A stretch of DNA of 64,000 bases, taken from Bacillota bacterium (lineage in GTDB: Bacteria > Bacillota > Clostridia > Acetivibrionales > DTU013). The translations under genes were made by a program, and so were the position numbers. Of this stretch, positions 16,004 to 23,577 are shown piece by piece. Within the stretch, counting starts at the first letter, position 1; every line of letters begins with the position of its first letter. Location of the stretch: NCBI GenBank assembly GCA_023411575.1, contig JAEYOP010000006.1, positions 23,559 to 87,558 of the forward strand, given 5' to 3'. A model generated the notes under the pieces. It saw only the letters and a list, made by a program, of their open reading frames with translations, made no database searches and was not told where the DNA came from.

Positions 16004-17341
16004 ATGAAAAAAGTCTTATCGATTCTCATCTGTCTGGCACTACTGGCAGGTCTTATGGCAGGGTGCGGAGCCGCAAAGGAAGAAACGGCGTCCACAACTC
16101 CCGCGGCGACGACGGCGGAAACGGCCGCTCCGGCGGATTCGGCACCACAGGAAGAGGCCAAAAAGGAACCCGTGACCCTCAAGCTCTTTTTCTACAGTCC
16201 GGAGCTTACCGAGCAATACAACGACATGTCCAAGGCCTACAATGAAGAGACGGGAAATACGCTGGACATAACGGTTTTGCAGAACGACTATACCACGGTT
16301 CTCAGCGCGAAACTCAATTCCGGCGATATTCCGGACGTCTTCATGAGCAGTGCTTACGCAGACAACTCTACCTACAAGGATTACATCTATGACCTCACCA
16401 ATGAGGATTTCATTCAGCAGATCGAGCCGACGGCCCTTACGGGTGTTACGGTGGACGGAAAGATAACGGGCTATCCCTTCCTGGTCCAGTCCCATTCGTT
16501 TATTTACAACAAGAAGCTGTTTGCCGACGCAGGAATCACAACCCTTCCGAAAACCATCAAGGAATACGAGGCGGTCTGCGAACAGTTGAAGGCGAAGGGC
16601 ATACAGCCGTTTGCCACAGGCTACAAGGAATGGTGGGTGCTGCCGCAGACGGCATGGCAGATCCTTGCTCCGGTCAAAGATAACTACGGCGGAGATTATG
16701 CCAAATTTGTAGAGGCTTTGAATACCGGCGCGCTTAAGTTCAAAGACATAAAAGAAATGAGCAACGTGTTCGACATGCTGGACCTGATCAAGAAATACGG
16801 CGGCAGCAAGCCCATGGAATCCGACTTCAACGATCAGACCTCCTCCTTCGCCGCAGGCAAGGTAGCCATCATCCACCAGGGCAACTGGGCGGAAGACACC
16901 ATTGTCAAGGCGAATCCCGACATTCAGCTTGGATACCTGCTCGGACCCGTTGGCGACGACGGCGCGAAGGCCGGGATCATGTACGACTCCAACCAGACCC
17001 TCCGGGTGGCAAAGGACAGCGCAAACCTGCAGGGCAGCCTGGATTGGCTGAGATGGCTCACCACCAGCGAATACGGCAAGAACTGGATACCCGGAAAGAT
17101 TAAGCAGATGTCCCCCATCAAGGGCGCGCCCGCCGCTGCCGCACAGCTTGCGGCTGAAACAACGAGCCTGCTTTCGGCAGGGACCCCGGCGTACTCCTGG
17201 TACTACCAGAGGTTCCCCTCCGGCGCGGAGCAGGGCCTGGGAACGATCCTCCAGGGCTACTGCGCAGGCGGCAAGACCAGGGACCAGATTCTCGACGAAC
17301 TGGACGCTTATTACCAGAACTTACTGAAGGGCGCTCAATAG
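16004..17341 (+). CDS. extracellular solute-binding lipoprotein, family 1 (sugar ABC importer)
   Basis: Lipid-anchored sugar-binding protein of 445 residues. The signal peptide ends with lipobox LMAGC (Cys21), followed by a low-complexity Ala/Thr/Pro linker to about residue 50. The rest is a family-1 (MalE/UgpB-like) fold, with SGDIPDVFMS and GYPFLVQSHSFIYNKKLF typical. AAAAGGAGG selects the ATG at 16004. It is followed by MalF- and MalG-type permeases; no ATPase gene is here, so a shared MsmX-type ATPase elsewhere is expected. The substrate is unknown, most likely an oligosaccharide. Confidence 0.95.
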   Translation: MKKVLSILICLALLAGLMAGCGAAKEETASTTPAATTAETAAPADSAPQEEAKKEPVTLKLFFYSPELTEQYNDMSKAYNEETGNTLDITVLQNDYTTVLSAKLNSGDIPDVFMSSAYADNSTYKDYIYDLTNEDFIQQIEPTALTGVTVDGKITGYPFLVQSHSFIYNKKLFADAGITTLPKTIKEYEAVCEQLKAKGIQPFATGYKEWWVLPQTAWQILAPVKDNYGGDYAKFVEALNTGALKFKDIKEMSNVFDMLDLIKKYGGSKPMESDFNDQTSSFAAGKVAIIHQGNWAEDTIVKANPDIQLGYLLGPVGDDGAKAGIMYDSNQTLRVAKDSANLQGSLDWLRWLTTSEYGKNWIPGKIKQMSPIKGAPAAAAQLAAETTSLLSAGTPAYSWYYQRFPSGAEQGLGTILQGYCAGGKTRDQILDELDAYYQNLLKGAQ

Positions 17342-17356
17342 CGGCCTTTGCAGGAG

Positions 17357-17384
17357 GGGCCGGAAGGCGCAGGCTTTCCGGCCC
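17357..17384 (+). other. GC-rich hairpin between binding-protein and permease genes
   Basis: GGGCCGGAA (17357-17365) pairs with TTCCGGCCC (17376-17384); no T-run follows. Such hairpins can protect the upstream message and raise binding-protein levels over permease levels. Confidence 0.65.
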
Positions 17385-17452
17385 TATTCCGGTGCCCGCC
17401 CGACCGGGGCGGCAACGCGATTGGAAATTGATCCGGAAGAGGGGATGAGAGG

Positions 17453-18337
17453 GTGCGGTCAAAGAAAGCCGGTTTGTTGAAAGGACTGGAATTCGCAGGG
17501 TTTACGCTTCCTGCCGTTGCATTGATAGTACTGTTCGTGGAATTGCCGTTTATTATGAGCATCATGTATTCCTTCACCAAATGGAACGGCCTGGACAAGG
17601 TTCCGAAATTCATTGGGCTTCAAAATTACGCCGATATCCTCGCCGACCGGGCGATGCAGTCGGCACTGGTATTTACGCTGCTGTTTACGGTCGTGATGGT
17701 TATTGCTACCAATATATTCGCAATTCTGCTGGCGGTCCTGCTGGATGGCAATATCAAAGGGAAAAACTTTCTGAGAGCGGCTTTCTATATTCCCAATATT
17801 ATCAGCCTCATCGTCATCGGCTATATCTGGAGATTTGTCTTTTCCGAGGCGTTCGAATCCTTGTACAATCTGACGCATGCCGGGATCTTCGAAATCAGTT
17901 GGCTGGGAGACGCCAAATTCGGCTTTATCAGCATCGTGCTGGTTTCCGTATGGCAGGCCCTTGGCTTCTATATGGTGATTTATATCGCGGGCTTGCAGAC
18001 GGTGCCGAAGGACGTGATCGAAGCCACCTATATCGACGGCGCCGGGCCGGTCAGAAGGTTTTTCGGCGTGACGCTGCCGCTGATCATGCCGTCCGTGACC
18101 ATATGCGTATTTTACTCCCTTTCCAATGCGCTGAAAACCTTTGATGTGATTTTCAGCCTGACCTATGGAGGACCCGGGACTTCTACCACCAGCATTGCGC
18201 TGGACATTTACAAGACGGCCTTCAGTGAGAACCGCTTCGGCTACGGTACTGCGAAATCCGTTGTTTTGTTCTTGCTGATCCTGGTTATTACAGTGCTTCA
18301 GGTCACCGCGTTCAAGAAGAAGGAGGTGGAGGCATGA
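17453..18337 (+). CDS. ABC sugar permease, MalF type
   Basis: Inner membrane component of the importer, 294 residues with six predicted helices. The ATPase-contacting EAA loop is EATYIDGAGPVRRFFGVTLP (about residue 182-201). The start is GTG at 17453. Its 3' end overlaps the next permease by 4 bp (ATGA), which indicates coupled translation. It should pair with that permease and the lipoprotein upstream. Confidence 0.95.
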   Translation: MRSKKAGLLKGLEFAGFTLPAVALIVLFVELPFIMSIMYSFTKWNGLDKVPKFIGLQNYADILADRAMQSALVFTLLFTVVMVIATNIFAILLAVLLDGNIKGKNFLRAAFYIPNIISLIVIGYIWRFVFSEAFESLYNLTHAGIFEISWLGDAKFGFISIVLVSVWQALGFYMVIYIAGLQTVPKDVIEATYIDGAGPVRRFFGVTLPLIMPSVTICVFYSLSNALKTFDVIFSLTYGGPGTSTTSIALDIYKTAFSENRFGYGTAKSVVLFLLILVITVLQVTAFKKKEVEA

Positions 18338-19161
18338 AGAACAAGCTGCCGGGCTACCTGCTGACCGCTTTGCTGTTTATTCTGGCCCTGATTTTCCTTT
18401 ATCCGCTTTTCCTGGTCGTCATCAATTCCATGAAGACCTTCCAGGAGGTGGTGACGGATGTGGTGGCGCTGCCGGCCAAACCCGCCTTTGAGAATTATGC
18501 CAAGGCTTTTGAATTGATGAAATATCCCAATCTGTTCCTCAATACGCTTATCGTGACGGTCATTGGGGTTTCGGGGATTATTCTCGTCAGCTCCATGGCG
18601 GGCTATAAGCTTTCCAGGACAAAAACGGGCTATAGCTGGCTTCTGTTTATCGTTTGCATTGCACCCATGATGATCCCGTTCCATTCCTTCATGATCTCGC
18701 TGGTCAAGGTGGCGAAAACCCTTCACCTGATCAATTCCATCTACGGGCTGGGCGTGATCTACTGGGGACTGGGCGCGCCGCTGGCGCTGTTCATGTATCA
18801 CGGCTTTGTCAAGACGGTTCCGAAGGAACTGGACGAGTGCGCGCTGATCGACGGCTGCCCGCCCTTCAAAGCCTATTTCCGGATCATCTTCCCGCTGCTG
18901 AAGCCGGTTACCATATCCGTCATCGTGCTGAACATGATGTGGATCTGGAACGATTTCCTGCTTCCGCTGCTGATGCTCAGCGGGAGCCAGAAGAGCAAGA
19001 CGCTGCAGATCGCGGCATATGGCTTTTTCGGGCAGTACAAGATCGAATGGCATTATGCCATGGCCGGGGTTTTGATGACCATCATCCCGCCTGTTGTCGT
19101 GTTCCTGGTCCTGCAAAAGCATATCATAAAGGGCATGGTCGCCGGAGCGGTGAAGAGCTGA
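18334..19161 (+). CDS. ABC sugar permease, MalG type
   Basis: Second membrane subunit of the importer, 275 residues with six helices. The EAA loop is ECALIDGCPPFKAYFRIIFP. The start overlaps the MalF-type stop in ATGA. No dedicated ATPase, glycosidase or kinase follows, so the operon seems to end here. Confidence 0.95.
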   Translation: MKNKLPGYLLTALLFILALIFLYPLFLVVINSMKTFQEVVTDVVALPAKPAFENYAKAFELMKYPNLFLNTLIVTVIGVSGIILVSSMAGYKLSRTKTGYSWLLFIVCIAPMMIPFHSFMISLVKVAKTLHLINSIYGLGVIYWGLGAPLALFMYHGFVKTVPKELDECALIDGCPPFKAYFRIIFPLLKPVTISVIVLNMMWIWNDFLLPLLMLSGSQKSKTLQIAAYGFFGQYKIEWHYAMAGVLMTIIPPVVVFLVLQKHIIKGMVAGAVKS

Positions 19162-19208
19162 TATTGCGCAAAGACAGGCGATGCGGAGGACGGCACGACA
19201 GCTCTGCC

Positions 19209-19238
19209 TTGTGAAAGAACGACCGGCTCTGCTATAAT
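19209..19238 (+). promoter_or_regulatory. sigma-A promoter of the AraC-family gene
   Basis: TTGTGA (19209-19214) and TATAAT (19233-19238) with an 18-bp spacer, 30 bp before the start codon. Confidence 0.7.
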
Positions 19239-19267
19239 GGATTCCAGAGGAGAACCATATAAGCGAT

Positions 19268-20125
19268 ATGAGCACGGCAGTCTATTATCGAACCGAGCAC
19301 GCAGAGTTGATCCATCTCCGGGGACACACCTCGCCATACCCGCCCCACAGCCATGTTTCCGTTTACACTGTCGGAGTGGTGCTGGAAGGGACTTTGGAGC
19401 TGCGGCAGGGAAATGAAAAACGGGTGGTGAAAAGCGGAGAGTTTTTTGTGATCTCTCCTTATGAGGTACACTCCATTTTACCTTGCGGCGAGGTGGACAT
19501 GATTTCCGTCTGCATCCGCAGGGACCTTGTTTCGGGAAAAGAAGGCCTTTCGCCGGAGGCTGCTGCGGATGTGGTTTTTCCGCTGCTGCAGGCCGCCGAC
19601 CCGGGCGAAAACGCACGGCAGTTGATCCTGCGAGGGATGGACTGCCTTTTCTTGTGCTGCCGTTCTTCCTCCTTTCCGTCGTCTCTCCCATCTCCCTGCT
19701 GCGAATATGTCGCCGAAATCCGCAGCCTGCTGGAACGGCGGCCGGACGACGCGCCGGGGACCGGCCTGCTGGCGCGGGAAGCCGCGGTTTGCAAGGACCA
19801 GTTGATCCGGCGCTTCAAGAAGGAAGTAGGGCTGACGCCCCGGAAATTCCAGCTTCAGAACCGCGTGCGGATGGCCCAGCGCCTGATCGAAAAGGGCAGG
19901 CCCATTACGGAAGTGGCCCAGGCCACGGGATTCTACGACCAGAGCCACTTTGACAGGCAGTTCCGCCACATGCTGGGCATGTCCCCCGTAAAATACCGCA
20001 AATCGGTGCGCGATGTGGACGCGGAGCCGCAGCGGTCAGCACAGGGCGGGCATGAACTTTGCGAAGAGGAGAAGGCCGTCGCCTCCGGCACGCACGCTAT
20101 GCTCGGAAGACGCCGGGAAGATTGA
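19268..20125 (+). CDS. AraC-family transcriptional regulator with N-terminal cupin
   Basis: Cytoplasmic regulator of 285 residues. The N-terminal cupin (about 10-85) has PYPPHSHVSVYTVG and GEFFVISPYEVHS, typical of AraC proteins that bind a small effector. The C-terminal pair of helix-turn-helices is at about 160-250 (EVAQATGFYDQSHFDRQFRH, then MSPVKYRK). The GAGGAGA ribosome site is about 15 nt from the ATG, which is long. The last 90 bp overlap, tail to tail, the cupin gene on the other strand. Its target is not evident. Confidence 0.9.
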   Translation: MSTAVYYRTEHAELIHLRGHTSPYPPHSHVSVYTVGVVLEGTLELRQGNEKRVVKSGEFFVISPYEVHSILPCGEVDMISVCIRRDLVSGKEGLSPEAAADVVFPLLQAADPGENARQLILRGMDCLFLCCRSSSFPSSLPSPCCEYVAEIRSLLERRPDDAPGTGLLAREAAVCKDQLIRRFKKEVGLTPRKFQLQNRVRMAQRLIEKGRPITEVAQATGFYDQSHFDRQFRHMLGMSPVKYRKSVRDVDAEPQRSAQGGHELCEEEKAVASGTHAMLGRRRED

Positions 20126-20422
20126 AATCGTTCCGGGACTGTATTGCAGCTCCACGCCATCATTTCTACAAATACCGTTCCCATCGATCACTTCATGGGT
20201 TTCCAGTTGAGTCGGATGCACATGCTTGCCGATCTCTTTTCCTGGCGCGATGCGCACAAGGTGGTAGCTGAACCTGCCGTCCGTGTCCTTGGCAGTGATG
20301 AGGTGCTTGAGTTCCACCCCTTCAAAGACGGCGTGCCCGGACCAGGGGATGCCGGCAAAATCCCTTTCGCCGGAGGGAAGGCGCAGACGCCCGTTTATAA
20401 AAGCTTCGCAAGTCTTATTCAT
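20036..20422 (-). CDS. single-domain cupin protein
   Basis: A 128-residue small beta-barrel protein. The metal-site motif reads HVHPTQLETHEVIDGNG (about residues 66-82), and the second cupin motif GTISIFPASSEHSVRAGG follows. The N-terminus has an unusual FINGRLRLPSGERDFAGIPW segment. Its last 90 bp overlap the 3' end of the AraC gene in antisense, so the two messages could pair. The upstream region is shared with the chemoreceptor promoter. Function unknown; perhaps a sugar isomerase or binding protein. Confidence 0.85.
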   Translation of the reverse strand: MNKTCEAFINGRLRLPSGERDFAGIPWSGHAVFEGVELKHLITAKDTDGRFSYHLVRIAPGKEIGKHVHPTQLETHEVIDGNGICRNDGVELQYSPGTISIFPASSEHSVRAGGDGLLLFAKFMPALC

Positions 20423-20537
20423 GACCTCTCTCCATTCTCTGTGTTCTACTGTTTTTGTTGAGTACGTCTCATTTTTTTCGTGTTTTCAGCATATCAAAAC
20501 AGAAGAGCGGTTCCTTGTAAAATATCGATATTTATTA

Positions 20538-20604
20538 TTGACAAATGTTATAACATATGTTTTACTAATAATAGAACAATTACAAATGTCATAACATGTG
20601 TCAA
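20538..20604 (+). promoter_or_regulatory. SorC-type operator array at the chemoreceptor promoter
   Basis: Four copies of the palindrome ATRACAWRTGTYAT: TTGACAAATGTTAT (20538), ATAACATATGTTTT (20550), ATTACAAATGTCAT (20579) and ATAACATGTGTCAA (20591). They form two pairs, each overlapping at a 12-bp period and 41 bp apart. The first contains the -35 box TTGACA; the -10 is weak (TACTAA near 20563). The same palindrome occurs at three other places in this window. Confidence 0.85.
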
Positions 20605-20637
20605 ATAATAAATCTAGTGCAGAATAGAGGGATATTT

Positions 20638-22659
20638 GTGCAGAAGACAATGAAAAGGTCTGCTATTTTACTTGTTGCCGGCATTATCATGCCAATTATT
20701 CTGATCCTGGCTGCCGTACTGCAGTGGAAGGAGATCATACCCCTCGCCCTGTGGATCAATTGGGTTTGGCTCGCTGCACTGGCCGTATGGCTGTTTATAA
20801 GCTTCAGGAGAGCAGCCGCCGGGGCGGACGCTTTGCGGGAAGAAACGGACAAGGAGTTGTCCGGCAGAACGGGGCGATTAAGCGGAAATGTCCTGGGTAT
20901 CGCAAATCTGACGGAGCATCTCGATCTTTCTCTAAAAGACATATCAAGCGGGTCGGAAAGCATATCGGCCGCATCCGAATCCATTGCGGCGGGGGCGGCG
21001 TCCCAGGCATCGGATGTGGAGGGCTTTTCCTCCTTCCTGGCGGACCTGGTGAGGCGGCTCGAAGCCCTGTCGGAAATTTCCGCGGGATTGGCGGAAGAGG
21101 GGGACAAGACCAAAACGGCGAGCGAGGCGGGAGCCGGAAGCCTCAAGGAATTGCTGGCGAACAACGAAGAGCTTGGGAAGGTCATGGAGGATATTATTTC
21201 GAAGATATTCGCCCTGACGAAGCAGGCGGACAACATCTCCAAAGTAACGAGCGTGATTTCCGCAATCGCGGAGCAGACAAACCTGCTTTCGCTGAACGCT
21301 TCCATTGAAGCAGCCAGAGCGGGCGAATCCGGAAGAGGGTTTGCCGTCGTCGCGGAAGAAATCCGCAAGCTGGCCGAACAGAGCCAGGCCGCCAGCAGGG
21401 ACATCGGAAGCATGATATCGGTGGTGTCCGGGGATCTGGCCCAGGCCAAAGCGGCTATCGACAGCTCCAGGGAAGTGTTTGACAGACAGCGGGTTTCTGT
21501 TGCCGCCTCCGGGAAGGCCTTCCAGAATATCGGCAGCTTCATCAACAGCTCCATGGAGCAGCAAGCCATTTTCTCCAGGGAATTCGCCAACCTGTACCAA
21601 TTGAAGAATCAACTGAGCGAATCCATCGAAAGCATTGCATCCGTGACGCAGCAGTCCGCCGCAACCACGCAGGAGCTTGCTTCGCTGACCATGAGCCAGT
21701 CCAGCTCCACCACCAGCCTCGTTGACATCGTGGCGGATCTGAAAAACAGGGTCAGGGCGGTCATTTCCGACGAGGGGCTGGAACTGTCCGACGGGATGAA
21801 TTCCGGCAAAAAGAAGGTCGCCATGGTGTTCTGCTGGGAGCATCCTTTCTATGTGCCCGCCATCGATTCGGCATTGCGGGCGGCCAAAAAGCATAATGTG
21901 GATATTGAAATCTATTCTCCCAAGCTGCAGGAGGCCGGCGAACAGATCCGGGTCCTGAAGGAACTGGAGGAAAAAGGGGTGGACGCGGTAGCCATCAGCC
22001 CCAATGACGACGCAGAAATGGCAAGGACGATCAATCATGCCGTGGACAGCGGCATAAAGGTCATCTGCTTTGATGCGGATTCTCCCCAGAGCAAACGGCT
22101 GGGAATGATCGAGACAAATGGCGTCAACGGCGGCAAAGTGGCTGCCAGGGCGGCCGCAAAGCTTCTTAAAAACAAGGGGAAGGTCATTGCCAACGTCTGG
22201 AGCGATATGAACAAGACCATCATACAGGACCGCGCAAAAGGGTTTACGGACGAGATCGGCGCCATAGCCGGCATGAAGGCCGTCACGGTGGCGCTGCCTG
22301 CAAACCCGCCGGACCTGGAAGCGGAAAAGTGCATCAAAAAGGTTCTGGAGGAGCATGCCGACGCGGGGCTCGTTTATACGACCAATCTGATGTGGGGCCT
22401 GCGGTTCGCCCGGTATTTCAAGAAGTATAAAGTGGATAAGAAGCTCATCACTTTCGACTGTGACAAGGAAATGGGCAGATATATACAGGAAGGCATTGTG
22501 CAAACGGCAATAGCACAAAGGCAGTTCATCTGGGGAGAGATCGCGGTGAAGTGGATGGCGGACGCGATACAGGGCAAGGCGATTCCGAAATATGAAGATA
22601 CCGGCACCTACGAGGTTAATAAATCTAACCTGAGCATTTTTGAAAACAGGCTGACATGA
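20638..22659 (+). CDS. methyl-accepting chemotaxis protein fused to a C-terminal sugar-binding domain
   Basis: Two close N-terminal helices (about residues 6-24 and 30-52) form a hairpin with no extracytoplasmic domain. An MCP signalling domain follows, with hairpin tip IAEQTNLLSLNASIEAARAG near residue 205-225. From about residue 391 a complete type-1 periplasmic-binding-protein domain (Peripla_BP_4, ribose/galactose type) begins with KKKVAMVFCWEHPFYVPAID and runs to the C-terminus. With this order the sugar-binding domain should face the cytoplasm. GAGGG and a 7-nt spacer select GTG at 20638; the ATG at 20596 lies inside an operator. The gene overlaps the HAD gene in ATGA. It likely senses internal sugar and signals to CheA. 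Confidence 0.9.
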   Translation: MQKTMKRSAILLVAGIIMPIILILAAVLQWKEIIPLALWINWVWLAALAVWLFISFRRAAAGADALREETDKELSGRTGRLSGNVLGIANLTEHLDLSLKDISSGSESISAASESIAAGAASQASDVEGFSSFLADLVRRLEALSEISAGLAEEGDKTKTASEAGAGSLKELLANNEELGKVMEDIISKIFALTKQADNISKVTSVISAIAEQTNLLSLNASIEAARAGESGRGFAVVAEEIRKLAEQSQAASRDIGSMISVVSGDLAQAKAAIDSSREVFDRQRVSVAASGKAFQNIGSFINSSMEQQAIFSREFANLYQLKNQLSESIESIASVTQQSAATTQELASLTMSQSSSTTSLVDIVADLKNRVRAVISDEGLELSDGMNSGKKKVAMVFCWEHPFYVPAIDSALRAAKKHNVDIEIYSPKLQEAGEQIRVLKELEEKGVDAVAISPNDDAEMARTINHAVDSGIKVICFDADSPQSKRLGMIETNGVNGGKVAARAAAKLLKNKGKVIANVWSDMNKTIIQDRAKGFTDEIGAIAGMKAVTVALPANPPDLEAEKCIKKVLEEHADAGLVYTTNLMWGLRFARYFKKYKVDKKLITFDCDKEMGRYIQEGIVQTAIAQRQFIWGEIAVKWMADAIQGKAIPKYEDTGTYEVNKSNLSIFENRLT

Positions 22660-23558
22660 GGAAACAGGCTATCACGAAGGATCAGGCTGTTACGGGGGCT
22701 CAGGCGGTCATGAGGGACCAGACTGCAACGAGGAGCAGGGTGCTTCTGGTCAGCGACCTGGACGGCACTCTCCTGGGCCGGGACAGGCAGATCAGCGAAG
22801 AAAACCGGCGTGCCATTGTTGATTTTGTGGAAAAGGGTGGTATATTTACAATAGCTACAGGACGGAGCTTTGTCGGCGTTGAGAAATTCCTGGAAGCCCT
22901 ACCGATCAATGCTCCGGCGATCCTTTTCAACGGAGCGGTGATTTACGACTTCCAGAAGGAACAGCTTTTGTATGAAAGCACCATGGACGAGGAAATCGCG
23001 GACTTGCTGGAAAACTTGCATTCCTTGTTCCCGGAAATGGGGATGGAAATTTTCAACCGGGAGGACATTTACCTGATCCGGGAAAATGATGTGACGGTGG
23101 AGCACCGCAAAAGACAGCCGTTTTCCGACAGAACTTTTCCGATCCGCGGGGTGCCGGGTCCCTGGTACAAGGCATTGCTTGCGTGGGAGCCGGAAAAGCT
23201 GGCCGAGGTCGAGAGATATCTGGACGGCTTGAACAAGCCGTTTCACTATCTCTATACGGAGAAGGACATGATCGAGATCGTCGGACGGAATACGTCCAAA
23301 GGGATCGCCCTGGAAAAGCTGGCAGCCCTGGTCGGCTGCGAAGCTTCCGAAGTGATTGCGATGGGCGACAACCTGAACGACCTGGACATGATCGAAAAAG
23401 CGGGAACGGGAATCGCCGTCGAGAATGCCCACGACCGGGTAAAAGCAGCGGCGTCGCTTTGCTGCCGCCATCATGACCGTCACGCCGTATCCCAGGTGAT
23501 CGGCTGGATACAAGACAATTTGGTGTCTGAGGAAAAGACCTGGGGAAAATTTGGATAG
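22656..23558 (+). CDS. HAD-superfamily Cof-type phosphatase
   Basis: Cytoplasmic phosphatase of 300 residues acting on sugar phosphates or similar. Motif I is VSDLDGTLLGRD, motif II is TIATGRS, motif III includes the Lys of TSKGIALEKLA, and motif IV is IAMGDNLNDLDMIEKAG. A C2-type cap separates II and III. The first 27 residues are an odd repetitive stretch encoded by degenerate 15-bp units and are unlike the family; the in-frame ATG at 22710 may be the functional start. It overlaps the chemoreceptor stop and precedes transketolase by 19 bp, so it belongs to the same regulon. Confidence 0.93.
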   Translation: MRKQAITKDQAVTGAQAVMRDQTATRSRVLLVSDLDGTLLGRDRQISEENRRAIVDFVEKGGIFTIATGRSFVGVEKFLEALPINAPAILFNGAVIYDFQKEQLLYESTMDEEIADLLENLHSLFPEMGMEIFNREDIYLIRENDVTVEHRKRQPFSDRTFPIRGVPGPWYKALLAWEPEKLAEVERYLDGLNKPFHYLYTEKDMIEIVGRNTSKGIALEKLAALVGCEASEVIAMGDNLNDLDMIEKAGTGIAVENAHDRVKAAASLCCRHHDRHAVSQVIGWIQDNLVSEEKTWGKFG

Positions 23559-23577
23559 AACAGGAGCTTGATTTGAG

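Noticed and set aside
20596..20640. ATG at 20596 as the chemoreceptor start
   Set aside because: It lies inside an operator palindrome and has no ribosome site; GTG at 20638 has GAGGG at proper distance.
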